In this document: positions 1 through 9,853 of the stretch, one piece after another
How the letters are laid out: each line of letters opens with the position of its first letter
Position numbering within the stretch: the first letter of the stretch is position 1
Source: an uncultured Clostridia bacterium
GTDB lineage: Bacteria > Bacillota > Clostridia > Oscillospirales > Ruminococcaceae
Length of the DNA stretch: 45,180 nucleotides
Assembly (NCBI GenBank): GCA_947627945.1
Contig: CANQYC010000002.1
Coordinates: 1 to 45,180, forward strand
Direction: 5' to 3'
Notes under the pieces: generated by a model
Told to the model about the DNA's origin: nothing
The model's input: only the letters and a program-made list of their open reading frames with translations
The model's database searches: none
Program-made: the position numbers and the translations under genes

Positions 1-1
1 C

Positions 2-130
2 AGTGTGGCGAAAGCGTATCTGGCGCAGGGCATGTCCGCTGCCGCCGCTGCCAGACTTGCCGCCAAGGATACCGGCATCCCGAAGCAGGAGATCTACCGG
101 ATGCTGCATGAGGAGACACAGGACGGCTGA
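2..130 (+). CDS. rsmI: 16S rRNA (cytidine-2'-O)-methyltransferase RsmI, C-terminal fragment (5' truncated by window edge)
   Basis: Frame 2 reads SVAKAYLAQGMSAAAAARLAAKDTGIPKQEIYRMLHEETQDG*, resembling the RsmI C-terminal helical tail; not in the supplied ORF list because it has no start in the window. Confidence 0.6.
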   Translation, partial: SVAKAYLAQGMSAAAAARLAAKDTGIPKQEIYRMLHEETQDG

Positions 131-185
131 ATGCGTGACCGGGGCAGGGGAATACCCCCTGCCCCGGTTGTCATATGCGGGAAAA

Positions 186-1196
186 TTATTTTTCTTTGTC
201 GATGAACAAATTGCAGAGACAGGCGACAGCGACGAACGATACCCCGGCAACAGGCCAGACCGCCCATGTTATTTCCCATGAATTGGACAAAAAGCTCCAT
301 CCGAGATAGATCGCTGTGGCTGCCATCCAGTAGATGACGACGATGTTCCGCTTTATGCGTTTCCTTTGCCGTTCCCTGCCGTCGCTGCAGGGGGCATAGT
401 CGCCCTCTTTCAGAAGTTCCTGCATACTTTCCCAGCGGGTGTCCGCCGCAGAAAAGAGCATGACACCGATCCCTATCAGAAACAGCGTGACACACAGCAT
501 TACCGTCGTGAAAAGGTCATTGTTTGTAAAACTGCCGATCATCAGCGGGATGGGCGAAAGGACGCACAGACAGGTCGCTGTGATCTTTGATGTGACATAG
601 GTCGGTCTGTATGCTTTCTGCTTCTCCCGCACCATGCCGTCAACGCCGTATTCCGTTTCAAATGGCTCATATTGCGTCTCAAACGGCTTCTTCTCAAGGA
701 ATTCAAATGGCGCATTTTTGAAATGGCAGAACAGGAACAATGCGACAGCGGGCGTGATCATGAGGAGCAGGATAACAACGCCGACCGATGCGGCGGCATT
801 TTCAGAAAGTCCGAAACCGGGCACTTCCGATGCGGCAGCCAGCAAAAGGAGCGGTATCGCAGCGATGACACACAGGAATTTCGCCGCAGCCGTGCGCTTG
901 GCTGTCCATTTTTTCAGATCAAGGAATTCATTTGCCTGTGCCAGTGAGATACGCTTTACAGGTGTATGGTCATCATCGTCCGTAAACTCCTCGCTCTCGA
1001 TCTCGTCTTTGAGAAGATAATCGGTCGTCACACCAAACAGCTCACTGAGTTTCAGGATCTTTTCCAGATCCGGCACCGTCTGCGCACCCTCCCACTTGGA
1101 AACAGCCTGCCGGGACACCTGCATTTGTTCAGCAAGCTCCTCCTGTGACCAACCGTTCTTCTTTCTCAGATTGATAATTTTGTCTGCTAAGATCAT
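186..1196 (-). CDS. XRE-family HTH transcriptional regulator with C-terminal membrane domain
   Basis: N-terminal HTH (LRKKNGWSQEELAEQMQVSRQAVSKWEGAQTVPDLEKILKLSELFGVTTDYLL) followed by several hydrophobic segments. Confidence 0.9.
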   Translation of the reverse strand: MILADKIINLRKKNGWSQEELAEQMQVSRQAVSKWEGAQTVPDLEKILKLSELFGVTTDYLLKDEIESEEFTDDDDHTPVKRISLAQANEFLDLKKWTAKRTAAAKFLCVIAAIPLLLLAAASEVPGFGLSENAAASVGVVILLLMITPAVALFLFCHFKNAPFEFLEKKPFETQYEPFETEYGVDGMVREKQKAYRPTYVTSKITATCLCVLSPIPLMIGSFTNNDLFTTVMLCVTLFLIGIGVMLFSAADTRWESMQELLKEGDYAPCSDGRERQRKRIKRNIVVIYWMAATAIYLGWSFLSNSWEITWAVWPVAGVSFVAVACLCNLFIDKEK

Positions 1197-1373
1197 GTTT
1201 CTTTCCTCCGTATGTATATCGTCGGCGGCTTTCTTGCCCCGCAGTTATAGCATAGCATATTTTGCGGTTGCATGCCACCAAACGGCGGCTGGAAATCTGT
1301 CAACCGGCGGTTGCATCACAAAGAAAAAACGCCTGTCAGGGCATTTTTTCGTACTTTATGTCCCAGACGGCAT

Positions 1374-1811
1374 TCAAAGCAGTTTCTCCATCGGGATACA
1401 GGTAAATGTCTCCCCGTGGATGCATTCTCCTGCCGTCACGGTGTAACCGAGCTTCTGGTAAAATCCGACTTTGTTGTCCCGGCTCTCAAGCACTGCCCGC
1501 CGGAAGCCGAGTTCCGCTGCCCATTCCTCCGCCGCCGTGACGGACAGTCTGCCAAGTCCCTGCCCCCGGTACTCCGGCAGCACGACCACCCGTCCGAGCA
1601 GGATGGTCTCCGCATCCTTCGGACAGAGCCGGCAGGTCGCCACGGGCAGCACATCATCCAGAATGACGATGTACTTTGTATCCTCTGTGTCATAGGCATC
1701 GAATTCCTGTGTCAGCGTGATATGATGCTTGCGTGCCATCGCCTGGATGCGCACATAGTATGCCCCTGCCCGTTCCGCAAGGGTCTGCGCCCGTATCACC
1801 TGCATGCTCAT
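1374..1811 (-). CDS. GNAT family N-acetyltransferase
   Basis: Acetyl-CoA loop-like [17 protein letters not shown]-terminal [15 protein letters not shown]. Confidence 0.88.
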   Translation of the reverse strand: MSMQVIRAQTLAERAGAYYVRIQAMARKHHITLTQEFDAYDTEDTKYIVILDDVLPVATCRLCPKDAETILLGRVVVLPEYRGQGLGRLSVTAAEEWAAELGFRRAVLESRDNKVGFYQKLGYTVTAGECIHGETFTCIPMEKLL

Positions 1812-2287
1812 TCCGCACGGCAGAGCAGGCAGACGCAGTGCGCCGAGATGCCCTCCTCCTGTCCGGTGAAGCCAAGGCGTTCCTCCGTGGTCGCCTTGAC
1901 GGAAACGGCAGAAAGTTCCGCACCGCAGGCATCCGCAATATTCTGCCGCATCTGCGGGATATAGGGGGCAAGTTTCGGTTTCTGGGCAATGACGATGGCA
2001 TCGAGGTTGCCGAGCCGGTAGCCCTGTTCCCGCACCAGCTCTGTCACATGCCGCAGCAGCATCAGGCTGTCTGCGCCCTCATAGGCGGGGTCGGTGTCCG
2101 GAAAATGCATCCCGATGTCCCCGAGTGCCAGCGCACCGAGCATGGCATCGGCGACCGCATGGAGCAGCACATCCGCATCCGAATGTCCGAGAAGTCCGAG
2201 CGTATGGGGGATCTTCACCCCGCCGATGATCAGGTCACGCCCCTCTGTGAGCCGATGGACGTCATAGCCGTGTCCGATCCGTATCAT
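1808..2287 (-). CDS. ispF: 2-C-methyl-D-erythritol 2,4-cyclodiphosphate synthase
   Basis: [13 protein letters not shown]...[36 protein letters not shown], canonical IspF motifs. Confidence 0.97.
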   Translation of the reverse strand: MIRIGHGYDVHRLTEGRDLIIGGVKIPHTLGLLGHSDADVLLHAVADAMLGALALGDIGMHFPDTDPAYEGADSLMLLRHVTELVREQGYRLGNLDAIVIAQKPKLAPYIPQMRQNIADACGAELSAVSVKATTEERLGFTGQEEGISAHCVCLLCRAE

Positions 2288-2970
2288 AGCAGCACCTCCG
2301 CAATTGCCCTGTCCTCGGGCGTTGTGATCTTGAGATTGGTATAGTCGCCGGTGGTCATAAAGACCTTCCCCCCGATGGCTTCCACGAGCTGACAGTCATC
2401 GGTGAAGTCCAGTCCATGCTCTGCGGCAAAGTCTGCCGCTTCAAAATACAGGCGTTTCCGGAACACCTGCGGCGTCTGTGTCAGGTAGAGGGACGGGCGG
2501 TAGGGCGTGTCGATGATCAGTCCGTCATCCACGACCTTGACGGTGTCCTTGACCGGTACGCCGAGTGTGGCAGCACCAAAGACACGGGCATCCCGGATCA
2601 CCTTTGTGATGTGTTCCGGCTTGACGAGGGGACGGGCACCGTCATGGACGGCGATGTATTCCGATGTCTTTGCCGTCAGGCGCAGACCGTTCATGACAGA
2701 CTGCTGACGGGTCTCGCCGCCGGGCGTGATGTGGGTCAGCTTGGTGATGCCAAGCTCCTGTGCCGTCCGGCGGATCTCGTCTTCGGCTTCGGGTTTGGCA
2801 ACGACGATGATCTCGGCGATGTCCGGGCATGCCTGCATGGCAAGCATGGCATATCCGACCACATTGGACTTTCCGAGCGGCATCAGGATCTTGTTGACCC
2901 CGCCCATCCGTGTGGCATTTCCCGCACAGACGAGAATGGCGGTGGTGTCTGGTGTGAACTGTTCTGACAT
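2284..2970 (-). CDS. ispD: 2-C-methyl-D-erythritol 4-phosphate cytidylyltransferase
   Basis: [22 protein letters not shown]... and VHDGARPLV motifs; overlaps ispF by 4 bp. Confidence 0.95.
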   Translation of the reverse strand: MSEQFTPDTTAILVCAGNATRMGGVNKILMPLGKSNVVGYAMLAMQACPDIAEIIVVAKPEAEDEIRRTAQELGITKLTHITPGGETRQQSVMNGLRLTAKTSEYIAVHDGARPLVKPEHITKVIRDARVFGAATLGVPVKDTVKVVDDGLIIDTPYRPSLYLTQTPQVFRKRLYFEAADFAAEHGLDFTDDCQLVEAIGGKVFMTTGDYTNLKITTPEDRAIAEVLL

Positions 2971-3234
2971 GTCGTACCTCCATGAGCGACCGTCCGGAGA
3001 GCATATTTTCAGCCTCCGGATCCCTGTTCTGTATCGTGATTATCATATCATAAAATGCGCAGATTGTCAATGAATGCACATCCATTTCAAACATTTGCAC
3101 AAAGTGAAATATCCTTTTTTGTACACAATTATGTTACTGCGCTTCTTTCTGAAAAAATTTCCGTGATGACTTGCAAAATGGGCAGCAGATATGGTATAAT
3201 AAATCATATAGAAACCACTATGGAGGGATGTACC

Positions 3235-3837
3235 ATGATGAACCAGTTGATCGTTTCCATCAGCCGTGAATATGCAAGCGGCGGCAGGGTGATCGCACAG
3301 GAACTTGCCAAGCGGCTCAACATCAGCTACTATGACCGCAATCTTCTTGATGAGATCGCCGCCGAAAAGCTCGGCAGTGCCGAAAAGCTGCGGAAATTTG
3401 ACGAGGTGCCGAGGCGGTGGCTCTCCCGGACGGTCCGTGGCATGACAAGCTCTGCGGAGGAAAATGTGGCACATATCCAGTTTGATTATCTCCTGAAAAA
3501 GGCGGAGTCCGGCGAGGCATTCGTCATTGTCGGACGCTGTGCGGAGGAAGTGCTTTCGGAATTTCCGGGACTGGTGAAGATCTTTATCCTTGCGGATGAG
3601 AAATATAAGATCGAACGGGTCTGCGATCTGCGTGACGTGAATGTGGACGAGGCACGGGGCATCATGCTGCGGCATGACAAAAAGCGAAAGGCATACCATA
3701 ACTACTACTGCGACATCAAGTGGGGCGACTCCCGGGGATATGATCTCTGCATCAATTCCAGCCGTCTGGGACTGGAGCGGACAACGGATCTGCTCGAGAG
3801 CTATATCCGCTCACGGATCATCAAGCCCATAAAGTGA
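3235..3837 (+). CDS. Cytidylate kinase-like family protein
   Basis: MMNQLIVSISREYASGGRVIAQELAKRLNISYYDRNLLDEIA; start moved from ORF start 3055 to the ATG after the GGAGGG ribosome-binding site and the TATAAT at about 3196. Confidence 0.85.
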   Translation: MMNQLIVSISREYASGGRVIAQELAKRLNISYYDRNLLDEIAAEKLGSAEKLRKFDEVPRRWLSRTVRGMTSSAEENVAHIQFDYLLKKAESGEAFVIVGRCAEEVLSEFPGLVKIFILADEKYKIERVCDLRDVNVDEARGIMLRHDKKRKAYHNYYCDIKWGDSRGYDLCINSSRLGLERTTDLLESYIRSRIIKPIK

Positions 3838-3931
3838 CGGCATGCCCGTAAAAACACTTGCAGGATCCGGCAGGATGTGGTATAATAAAAAAGCCGGCTG
3901 CCGGCAAATGAAAAAATAAGGAGAGATCAGT

Positions 3932-4255
3932 ATGACATTTGACGCACTTCTGACAAAGGTAAGGAACATGGCACAGGGCTATGATGCCACAGGCAGGGAC
4001 TTTCTTGCCGTACAGCTCAACATCACCGGCAACGATGGCGGCGTGTTCTATGTGGAGGTCAAGGACGGCAGGATCAACATCGAACCGTATGAGTACATTG
4101 ACCGGAACTGTGCCATCACCATCAGCATGACCAACTTCAACAAGCTCCTTGACGGGAAACTTGATGCCGTTGCTGCCTATTCCATCGGAAAACTCAAGGT
4201 GGACGGCGACCTCGGCAAGGCACTGGAATTTTCGGAGCTGATCAAGAAAAAGTGA
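3932..4255 (+). CDS. SCP2 sterol-binding domain-containing protein
   Basis: 107-aa SCP2-like sequence (VQLNITGNDGGVFYVEVKDGRINIEPY...LLDGKLDAVAAYSIGKLKVDGDLGKALEF); RBS AAGGAGAG. Confidence 0.8.
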   Translation: MTFDALLTKVRNMAQGYDATGRDFLAVQLNITGNDGGVFYVEVKDGRINIEPYEYIDRNCAITISMTNFNKLLDGKLDAVAAYSIGKLKVDGDLGKALEFSELIKKK

Positions 4256-4288
4256 TCTGTGGAAGCACTGGGGACGGATCTGAAAAAA

Positions 4289-4333
4289 TCCGGAAAAATG
4301 ATTGACAATCCTGCACAAACGTAGTATAATAAG
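4289..4333 (+). promoter_or_regulatory. Consensus sigma-A type promoter for leuB (TTGACA-17-TATAAT)
   Basis: attgacaatcctgcacaaacgtagtataataagg upstream of leuB; range is approximate. Confidence 0.7.
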
Positions 4334-4384
4334 GATTGAGACCAGAAACGGTTCCGAAATTCATTGCGATAAGGATGATTACAT

Positions 4385-5473
4385 ATGATTCAGAAGATCG
4401 CTGTCATCAAGGGTGACGGCATCGGTCCCGAGATCGTGACAGAGGCTGTCAAGGTGCTGGAAAAGGTTGCCGCTGCGGGCGGTCATTCTTTCCTGTTTAC
4501 CGATCTGCTCATGGGCGGATGCTCCATTGATGCATATGGTGAGCCGCTGACAGAGGAGACCATCAGCGTCTGTCAGGACAGCCACGCCGTCCTGATGGGT
4601 TCCATCGGCGGGGATACGACCATTTCCCCGTGGTACCGGCTGCCGGCGCATCTGCGTCCGGAGGCAGGGCTGCTCCGTCTCCGCAAGTCGCTCGGGCTGT
4701 TTGCCAATCTGCGCCCCTGTGTACTGTACCCGGAGCTGCGTGGTGCCTGCACACTGCGGGAGGACATCAGCAGCAAGGGCTTCGACATGCTCATCATGCG
4801 TGAGCTGACGGGCGGACTGTACTTCGGAGAACGCCGCACAGAGGAAGTGGACGGCGTGATGACTGCCGTCGATACCCTCACCTACAACGAGGAGGAGATC
4901 CGGCGCATCGCCGTCAAGGCTTTTGAAGTCGCCATGAAACGGCGCAAGAAAGTAACGAGCGTGGACAAGGCAAATGTCCTCGATTCTTCCCGTCTTTGGC
5001 GGAAAGTCGTCACGGAGGTCGCCAAGTCGTATCCGGAAGTGACGCTTGAGCATGCACTGGTGGACAGCACGGCGATGCAGCTCGTAAAAGATCCCGCACA
5101 GTTCGATGTCATGGTGACGGAGAACATGTTCGGCGACATCCTCTCCGATGAGGCGGCAATGGTGACCGGCAGCATCGGGATGCTGCCAAGTGCTTCCCTC
5201 AATGAGACGAAATTCGGTCTGTATGAGCCGAGCGGCGGGTCGGCACCGGACATTGCCGGACGGGATATTGCGAACCCGATCGCAGCGATCCTGTCAGCAG
5301 CGATGATGCTGCGCTATTCCTTCGATCTGCAAAAAGAGGCGGACGCTGTCGAGCAGGCAGTGAAGCAGGTGCTGGCAGAGGGCTTCCGTACTGCGGATAT
5401 TATGAGTGAGGGCTGTCAGAAGGTCGGCTGTTCACAGATGGGCAGCCTGATCGCAGAACGCATCACCCTGTAA
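4385..5473 (+). CDS. leuB: 3-isopropylmalate dehydrogenase
   Basis: [26 protein letters not shown]...[32 protein letters not shown]...[21 protein letters not shown]. Confidence 0.96.
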   Translation: MIQKIAVIKGDGIGPEIVTEAVKVLEKVAAAGGHSFLFTDLLMGGCSIDAYGEPLTEETISVCQDSHAVLMGSIGGDTTISPWYRLPAHLRPEAGLLRLRKSLGLFANLRPCVLYPELRGACTLREDISSKGFDMLIMRELTGGLYFGERRTEEVDGVMTAVDTLTYNEEEIRRIAVKAFEVAMKRRKKVTSVDKANVLDSSRLWRKVVTEVAKSYPEVTLEHALVDSTAMQLVKDPAQFDVMVTENMFGDILSDEAAMVTGSIGMLPSASLNETKFGLYEPSGGSAPDIAGRDIANPIAAILSAAMMLRYSFDLQKEADAVEQAVKQVLAEGFRTADIMSEGCQKVGCSQMGSLIAERITL

Positions 5474-5480
5474 TAGACAT

Positions 5481-5526
5481 CTGCGGAAACTGATGCTTCG
5501 GATATCTCCGCAGAGATCCGATTTTT
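5481..5526 (+). terminator. Terminator-like hairpin with an overlapping competing hairpin between leuB and ilvE (candidate attenuator)
   Basis: TCGGAT(5498-5503)/ATCCGA(5516-5521), inner CTC/GAG, then TTTTT; alternative CTGCGGA(5481-5487)/TCCGCAG(5507-5513). Confidence 0.55.
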
Positions 5527-5551
5527 AATAACTGGAAAGAAGGCATTTACA

Positions 5552-6577
5552 ATGGAAAAGAAAAACATTGACTGGAGCAACCTGGGCTTTAGCTACATCC
5601 AGACAGAAATGCGCTATGTCTCCAATTACAAGGACGGCGCATGGGATGCAGGGACGCTGACGGAAAATGCCAATGTCACGATCAGTGAGTGCGCCTGCGT
5701 ATTGCAGTATGCACAGACCGTCTTTGAGGGACTGAAGGCATACACCACCAAGGACGGGCGCATTGTGACATTCCGCCCGGATCTGAATGCGGAGCGCATG
5801 GAGGCGTCCGCTGCCAGACTGGAGATGCCAGCCTTCCCGAAGGATCGCTTCATTGATGCCGTAGAGCAGGTCGTCCGTGCCAATGCAGCCTATGTTCCCC
5901 CCTATGGCAGCGGTGCTACCCTCTATCTGCGCCCCTACATGTTCGGCAGCAATGCCGTGATCGGTGTCAAGCCTGCGGATGAGTATCAGTTCCGTCTGTT
6001 TGCCACCCCGGTAGGACCCTATTTCAAGGGCGGTGCCAAGCCCATTACCATCCGTGTCAGCGACCTCGACAGAGCCGCACCGCACGGCACTGGCAATATC
6101 AAGGCAGGTCTGAACTATGCCATGAGCCTGCATACGCTGATGGATGCACACCGTCAGGGATTTGACGAGAATATGTTCCTCGATCCGGCAACGCATACCA
6201 AGGTCGAGGAGACCGGCGGTGCCAACTTCCTGTTTGTCACAAAGGACGGCAAGATCGTCACACCGAAGTCCGACAGCATCCTGCCCTCCATCACCAGACG
6301 TTCCCTCGTACATGTCGCAAAGACCTATCTGGGTCTTGAAGTCGAGGAGCGTCCGGTACTGTTTGAAGAAGTCAAGGAGTTTACAGAATGCGGACTCTGC
6401 GGCACGGCAGCAGTCATTTCCCCCGTCGGCAGGATCGTGGATCACGGCAAGGAGTTCACATTCCCGTCCGGTATGGAGGAGATGGGACCGACCATCCGCA
6501 AGCTGTATGATACACTGACCGGCATCCAGATGGGTACCATCGAAGCCCCGGATGGCTGGATCCATGTGATCGACTGA
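5552..6577 (+). CDS. ilvE: Branched-chain amino acid aminotransferase
   Basis: Class IV aminotransferase: MEKKNIDWSNLGFSYIQTEMRYVSNYKDG...HGTGNIKAGLNYA...ECGLCGTAAVISPVG. Confidence 0.95.
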   Translation: MEKKNIDWSNLGFSYIQTEMRYVSNYKDGAWDAGTLTENANVTISECACVLQYAQTVFEGLKAYTTKDGRIVTFRPDLNAERMEASAARLEMPAFPKDRFIDAVEQVVRANAAYVPPYGSGATLYLRPYMFGSNAVIGVKPADEYQFRLFATPVGPYFKGGAKPITIRVSDLDRAAPHGTGNIKAGLNYAMSLHTLMDAHRQGFDENMFLDPATHTKVEETGGANFLFVTKDGKIVTPKSDSILPSITRRSLVHVAKTYLGLEVEERPVLFEEVKEFTECGLCGTAAVISPVGRIVDHGKEFTFPSGMEEMGPTIRKLYDTLTGIQMGTIEAPDGWIHVID

Positions 6578-6620
6578 GAACGTCAGTTTTTTCAGGAAAG
6601 ATCTGGCGGAAAAACCTGAT

Positions 6621-6664
6621 CTGTCTCCCGGTGCGCCTGTGGTGCTAAGGGAGACAGACTTTTT
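6621..6664 (+). terminator. Intrinsic terminator after ilvE
   Basis: CTGTCTCCC (6621-6629) / GGGAGACAG (6649-6657) followed by ACTTTTT. Confidence 0.75.
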
Positions 6665-6704
6665 GGCAGACAACCGGTCTGAGCCGGAGAGGAGGCAGCA
6701 GGAT

Positions 6705-7487
6705 ATGCAGGAGAAGATACAGCAGGAGATACAGAAACAGCTCGACAGGATCGAGGCGGAGGAACATGTCCGGATCCTCCACTGTGTGGAATCAGGCAGC
6801 CGGGCATGGGGCTTTGCCTCACCGGACAGCGACTATGATGTGCGGTTCGTCTATCTGCGGCGTGGGGAGGATTATCTGCGCCTTGACCAGAAAAGGGATG
6901 TGATCGAGTGGAAACTCGATGAAGTCTATGACATCAGCGGATGGGATCTGCAAAAGGCACTGCGCCTGCTGCACCGCTCCAATCCGACCGTGTTTGAATG
7001 GGATGCCTCGCCCGTGGTCTACTGTACCACCCCGGAATGGGAACAGGTGCGGGCACTGCTGCCGGACTATTTTCAGCGGCGCACCGGGATGCATCACTAT
7101 CTGAATACTGCAAAGCATACCGCAAAAGCCTATCTGCGGACGGAACAGGTGCGCCTGAAAAAGTATTTTTATGTGCTGCGTCCATTGCTTGCCTGCCGCT
7201 ATATCACGGAGTATCAGAGTGCGCCGCCTGTGGCATTTTCCGCACTTGCCGAGGCAGTGCTCGCCCCGGAGATGCGTCCGCTCGTGGAAGATCTGGTCGC
7301 ACGCAAAATGCAGACGCCAGAGGTGGGGACAGGGGAACATATCCCCGCACTGGATGCCTATTTGCAGACACTGACGGCACAGGCGGAACAGGACGTCGCC
7401 GCACTCCCCGCAGGACCCGGACGGGACTGGGCTCCGCTCAATGCACTGTTCATACGCCTGCTAAAAGGGGAGGATCCGCTTGTATAA
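6705..7487 (+). CDS. RlaP/YcgL-type nucleotidyltransferase domain protein
   Basis: HVRILHCVESGSRAWGFASPDSDYDVRFVYLR...SNPTVFEWDASPVVY, typical of the predicted RNA-repair nucleotidyltransferase family (PF10127-like); start taken at MQEKIQQEIQ after a GGAGAGGAGG ribosome-binding site. Confidence 0.82.
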   Translation: MQEKIQQEIQKQLDRIEAEEHVRILHCVESGSRAWGFASPDSDYDVRFVYLRRGEDYLRLDQKRDVIEWKLDEVYDISGWDLQKALRLLHRSNPTVFEWDASPVVYCTTPEWEQVRALLPDYFQRRTGMHHYLNTAKHTAKAYLRTEQVRLKKYFYVLRPLLACRYITEYQSAPPVAFSALAEAVLAPEMRPLVEDLVARKMQTPEVGTGEHIPALDAYLQTLTAQAEQDVAALPAGPGRDWAPLNALFIRLLKGEDPLV

Positions 7488-8787
7488 CCGTCTGCGCCAT
7501 AAAAGCGCAACAGAATTCTACCGGCTGCGGGGAAACCTGCTGCACCTGATGATCCATTCGCTGCTGCATTTCCGGCTGCTGCTGCGGTGGGTCGTGCTGG
7601 CGGTGGCGGTCGGGCTGCTGCTCGGCGTCATCGGTGCCGCATTTGTGGCGGCGATCTCCTTCGGGACGGAATACCGCAAGGCACATCCCTGGTGTCTGCT
7701 GCTGCTGCCGGTGGGCGGCATGTTCATCGTGTGGCTCTACCGTGTCACACATGACAAGCACGATAAAGGCACCAATATGGTCATTGCCTCCCTGCGTTCA
7801 GAGGCACAGCTCCCCGCACAGATGGCACCGCTGATCTTCATTTCCACAGTCATTACGCACTTTGTCGGCGGCAGTGCCGGCAGAGAGGGTGCTGCGCTCC
7901 AGCTTGGCGGAAGTCTGGCAGATCTGCTCGGCAGGGGACTGCATCTGCGGGAAAAGGACAGGCGCACGCTGATCATGACGGGCATGAGTGCCGCATTTTC
8001 GGCAATTTTCCGCACGCCTGCCGCTGCGGCAGTGTTTGCAATGGAGGTCAGCACCGTTGGCACCATGCAGTATGCCGCACTGGTGCCGGCGGTCGTCTCC
8101 TCACTGACGGCATCGTTCGTTGCCGACAGGCTCGGCTTTCCGCTGGTGCATTATGAAGTGACCTCCGTGCCGGAGCTTGCACCGGGGAATGCATGGAAAC
8201 TGCTGCTGCTGGGGATGCTCTGCGCAGCACTGAGCATTTTGTTCTGTGTGCTGCTGCACCGCACAGAACATGGCATGAAGAAATTGCTGCCAGATCCCTA
8301 TCTGCGTGCGGCAGCGGCAGGTGCGGCACTCTTGCTGCTTGGCGCACTGTGCCGCAGCACGGACTATTACGGCATCGGCGGCGAGGGCATCGTTGCTGCG
8401 GTCGGGGGAAAAACGGTCTGGTATGCCTTTCTGCTGAAAATGCTGTTTACGGCAGTGACGCTCGGCGGCGGGTTCCGGGGCGGCGAGATCGTCCCTTCGT
8501 TCTTTGTGGGCGCAAGTTTCGGATGCCTGTTCGGTCATATCATGGGGCTGTCCCCGTCACTGTGTGCCGCAGCGGGCATGGTGGCACTGTTCTGCGGCGT
8601 GACGAACTGTCCGCTGGCATCTGTCCTCATTGCGGCAGAGCTGTTCGGGATGGCATGTCTGCCCGGCTGTCTGCTGGTGATCGCCGTGAGCTATCTGCTG
8701 TCAGGGTACTATGGTCTGTACCGGGAACAGCGGTTCCATAGCTCCAAATTCGCAGATGAACCCATCCACCACGGCACACGGAAATAG
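7480..8787 (+). CDS. ClC-family chloride channel / H+-Cl- antiporter
   Basis: GGSAGREGAALQLGGSLADLLGRG and GGGFRGGEIVPSFFVGASFG motifs; TTG start overlapping the previous gene. Confidence 0.93.
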   Translation: MYNRLRHKSATEFYRLRGNLLHLMIHSLLHFRLLLRWVVLAVAVGLLLGVIGAAFVAAISFGTEYRKAHPWCLLLLPVGGMFIVWLYRVTHDKHDKGTNMVIASLRSEAQLPAQMAPLIFISTVITHFVGGSAGREGAALQLGGSLADLLGRGLHLREKDRRTLIMTGMSAAFSAIFRTPAAAAVFAMEVSTVGTMQYAALVPAVVSSLTASFVADRLGFPLVHYEVTSVPELAPGNAWKLLLLGMLCAALSILFCVLLHRTEHGMKKLLPDPYLRAAAAGAALLLLGALCRSTDYYGIGGEGIVAAVGGKTVWYAFLLKMLFTAVTLGGGFRGGEIVPSFFVGASFGCLFGHIMGLSPSLCAAAGMVALFCGVTNCPLASVLIAAELFGMACLPGCLLVIAVSYLLSGYYGLYREQRFHSSKFADEPIHHGTRK

Positions 8788-8850
8788 CTGTGATGCGGAA
8801 TGGGGGCAGGAAACCGCCATCTTTTCCACAGTTTGAAAAATTCAGCCTTA

Positions 8851-8924
8851 CAGGGGGTGCAGGGGGTGGAACCCCCTGCGATATCGCCCCCTTCCCTTCA
8901 GGGAAGGGGGTCGGGGGGTAGGGC
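8851..8924 (-). repeat. Dispersed structured intergenic repeat, copy R1 (element orientation minus)
   Basis: Palindromes GCAGGGGGT-GGA-ACCCCCTGC (8859-8879) and CCCCCTTCCC-TTCA-GGGAAGGGGG (8887-8910), then GGGGGGTAGGG; the reverse complement matches the start of copy R2. Confidence 0.85.
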
Positions 8925-8966
8925 AAAATATCCGAAACTCCCCTACCAGTACAAAGGAGGTCCTCC

Positions 8967-9638
8967 ATGCTCCAAGCCATCATTTTCGATATGGACGGTG
9001 TCATCCTCGACACGGAAAAACTGCTTTCAAAATACTGGATACAGGCAGCACAGGAGGCAGGCTTCCCCATGACACAGGAGGATGTGCTGGGTATCCGGAG
9101 TCTGGCGGCGGTCTATGCAAAGCCGAAGCTACAGGAAAAATTCGGCAGGGAATTTGACTATGAGACCATCCGTGCCCGCCGCCGTGAACTGACAGCGGCA
9201 CATCTGGAACGATACGGCATCCCGGTCAAGCCCGGACTGCGGGAACTGCTGAACTTCCTGCATGACAGCGGACTGCGCACGGCAGTTGCCACGGCAACGG
9301 ACAGGACACGCACCGCTGCCTATCTCGAAAAGATCGGTGTGCTGCGTGATTTCGATGTTTTGGTCTGCGGGGACATGGTCACCAAGGGCAAGCCCGACCC
9401 GGAGATCTATCTCACGGCATGCTGGGTGCTGGGGCTGGCTCCGGCAGATTGTATGGCACTGGAGGACTCCCCGAATGGGATCCGTTCTGCGGCGGCAGCA
9501 GGCTGTCAGACGGTCATGATACCGGATCTGAGCGGACCGGAGACGTCGCTGCTGCCGCTGCTGACGGCATGTGTGGCAGGACTGCGGGACGTCATCCCGC
9601 TGCTGAAAGGAGCATTGCATGAAACCGAATCCGTTTGA
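8967..9638 (+). CDS. HAD family hydrolase (beta-phosphoglucomutase-like)
   Basis: MLQAIIFDMDGVILDTEKL...KGKPDPEIYLTA...ALEDSPNGIRSAAAAGC. Confidence 0.93.
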   Translation: MLQAIIFDMDGVILDTEKLLSKYWIQAAQEAGFPMTQEDVLGIRSLAAVYAKPKLQEKFGREFDYETIRARRRELTAAHLERYGIPVKPGLRELLNFLHDSGLRTAVATATDRTRTAAYLEKIGVLRDFDVLVCGDMVTKGKPDPEIYLTACWVLGLAPADCMALEDSPNGIRSAAAAGCQTVMIPDLSGPETSLLPLLTACVAGLRDVIPLLKGALHETESV

Positions 9639-9852
9639 CATTCCGCCGATCTATTATTTTACATGCGGCAACCCGTTTACAGGGAGCAAAAAAGACCTGA
9701 ATTACCGCATCGACCCGCAGCAGGAAACACTGCATGCGGCTGTCTGGCATGGCTTTATTTCTTCGGAGCTTGCCGCACCGGAGCAGGAGAGGGATTTTCC
9801 CATGAATGAGGAGGGGCATGCCGCCCTGCTGCAATGGCTGGGGGAGATGTGA
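9619..9852 (+). CDS. Small conserved-looking protein of unknown function (77 aa)
   Basis: Overlaps the HAD gene 3' end; starts after GAAAGGAGCATTGC; MKPNPFDIPPIYYFTCGNPFTGSKKDLNYRIDPQQETLHAAVWHG. Confidence 0.6.
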   Translation: MKPNPFDIPPIYYFTCGNPFTGSKKDLNYRIDPQQETLHAAVWHGFISSELAAPEQERDFPMNEEGHAALLQWLGEM

Positions 9853-9853
9853 G

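Noticed and set aside
4256-4384. T-box or leucine leader upstream of leuB
   Set aside because: The leader after the promoter is only about 50 nt, with no T-box-like sequence or stop-start peptide rich in Leu codons.
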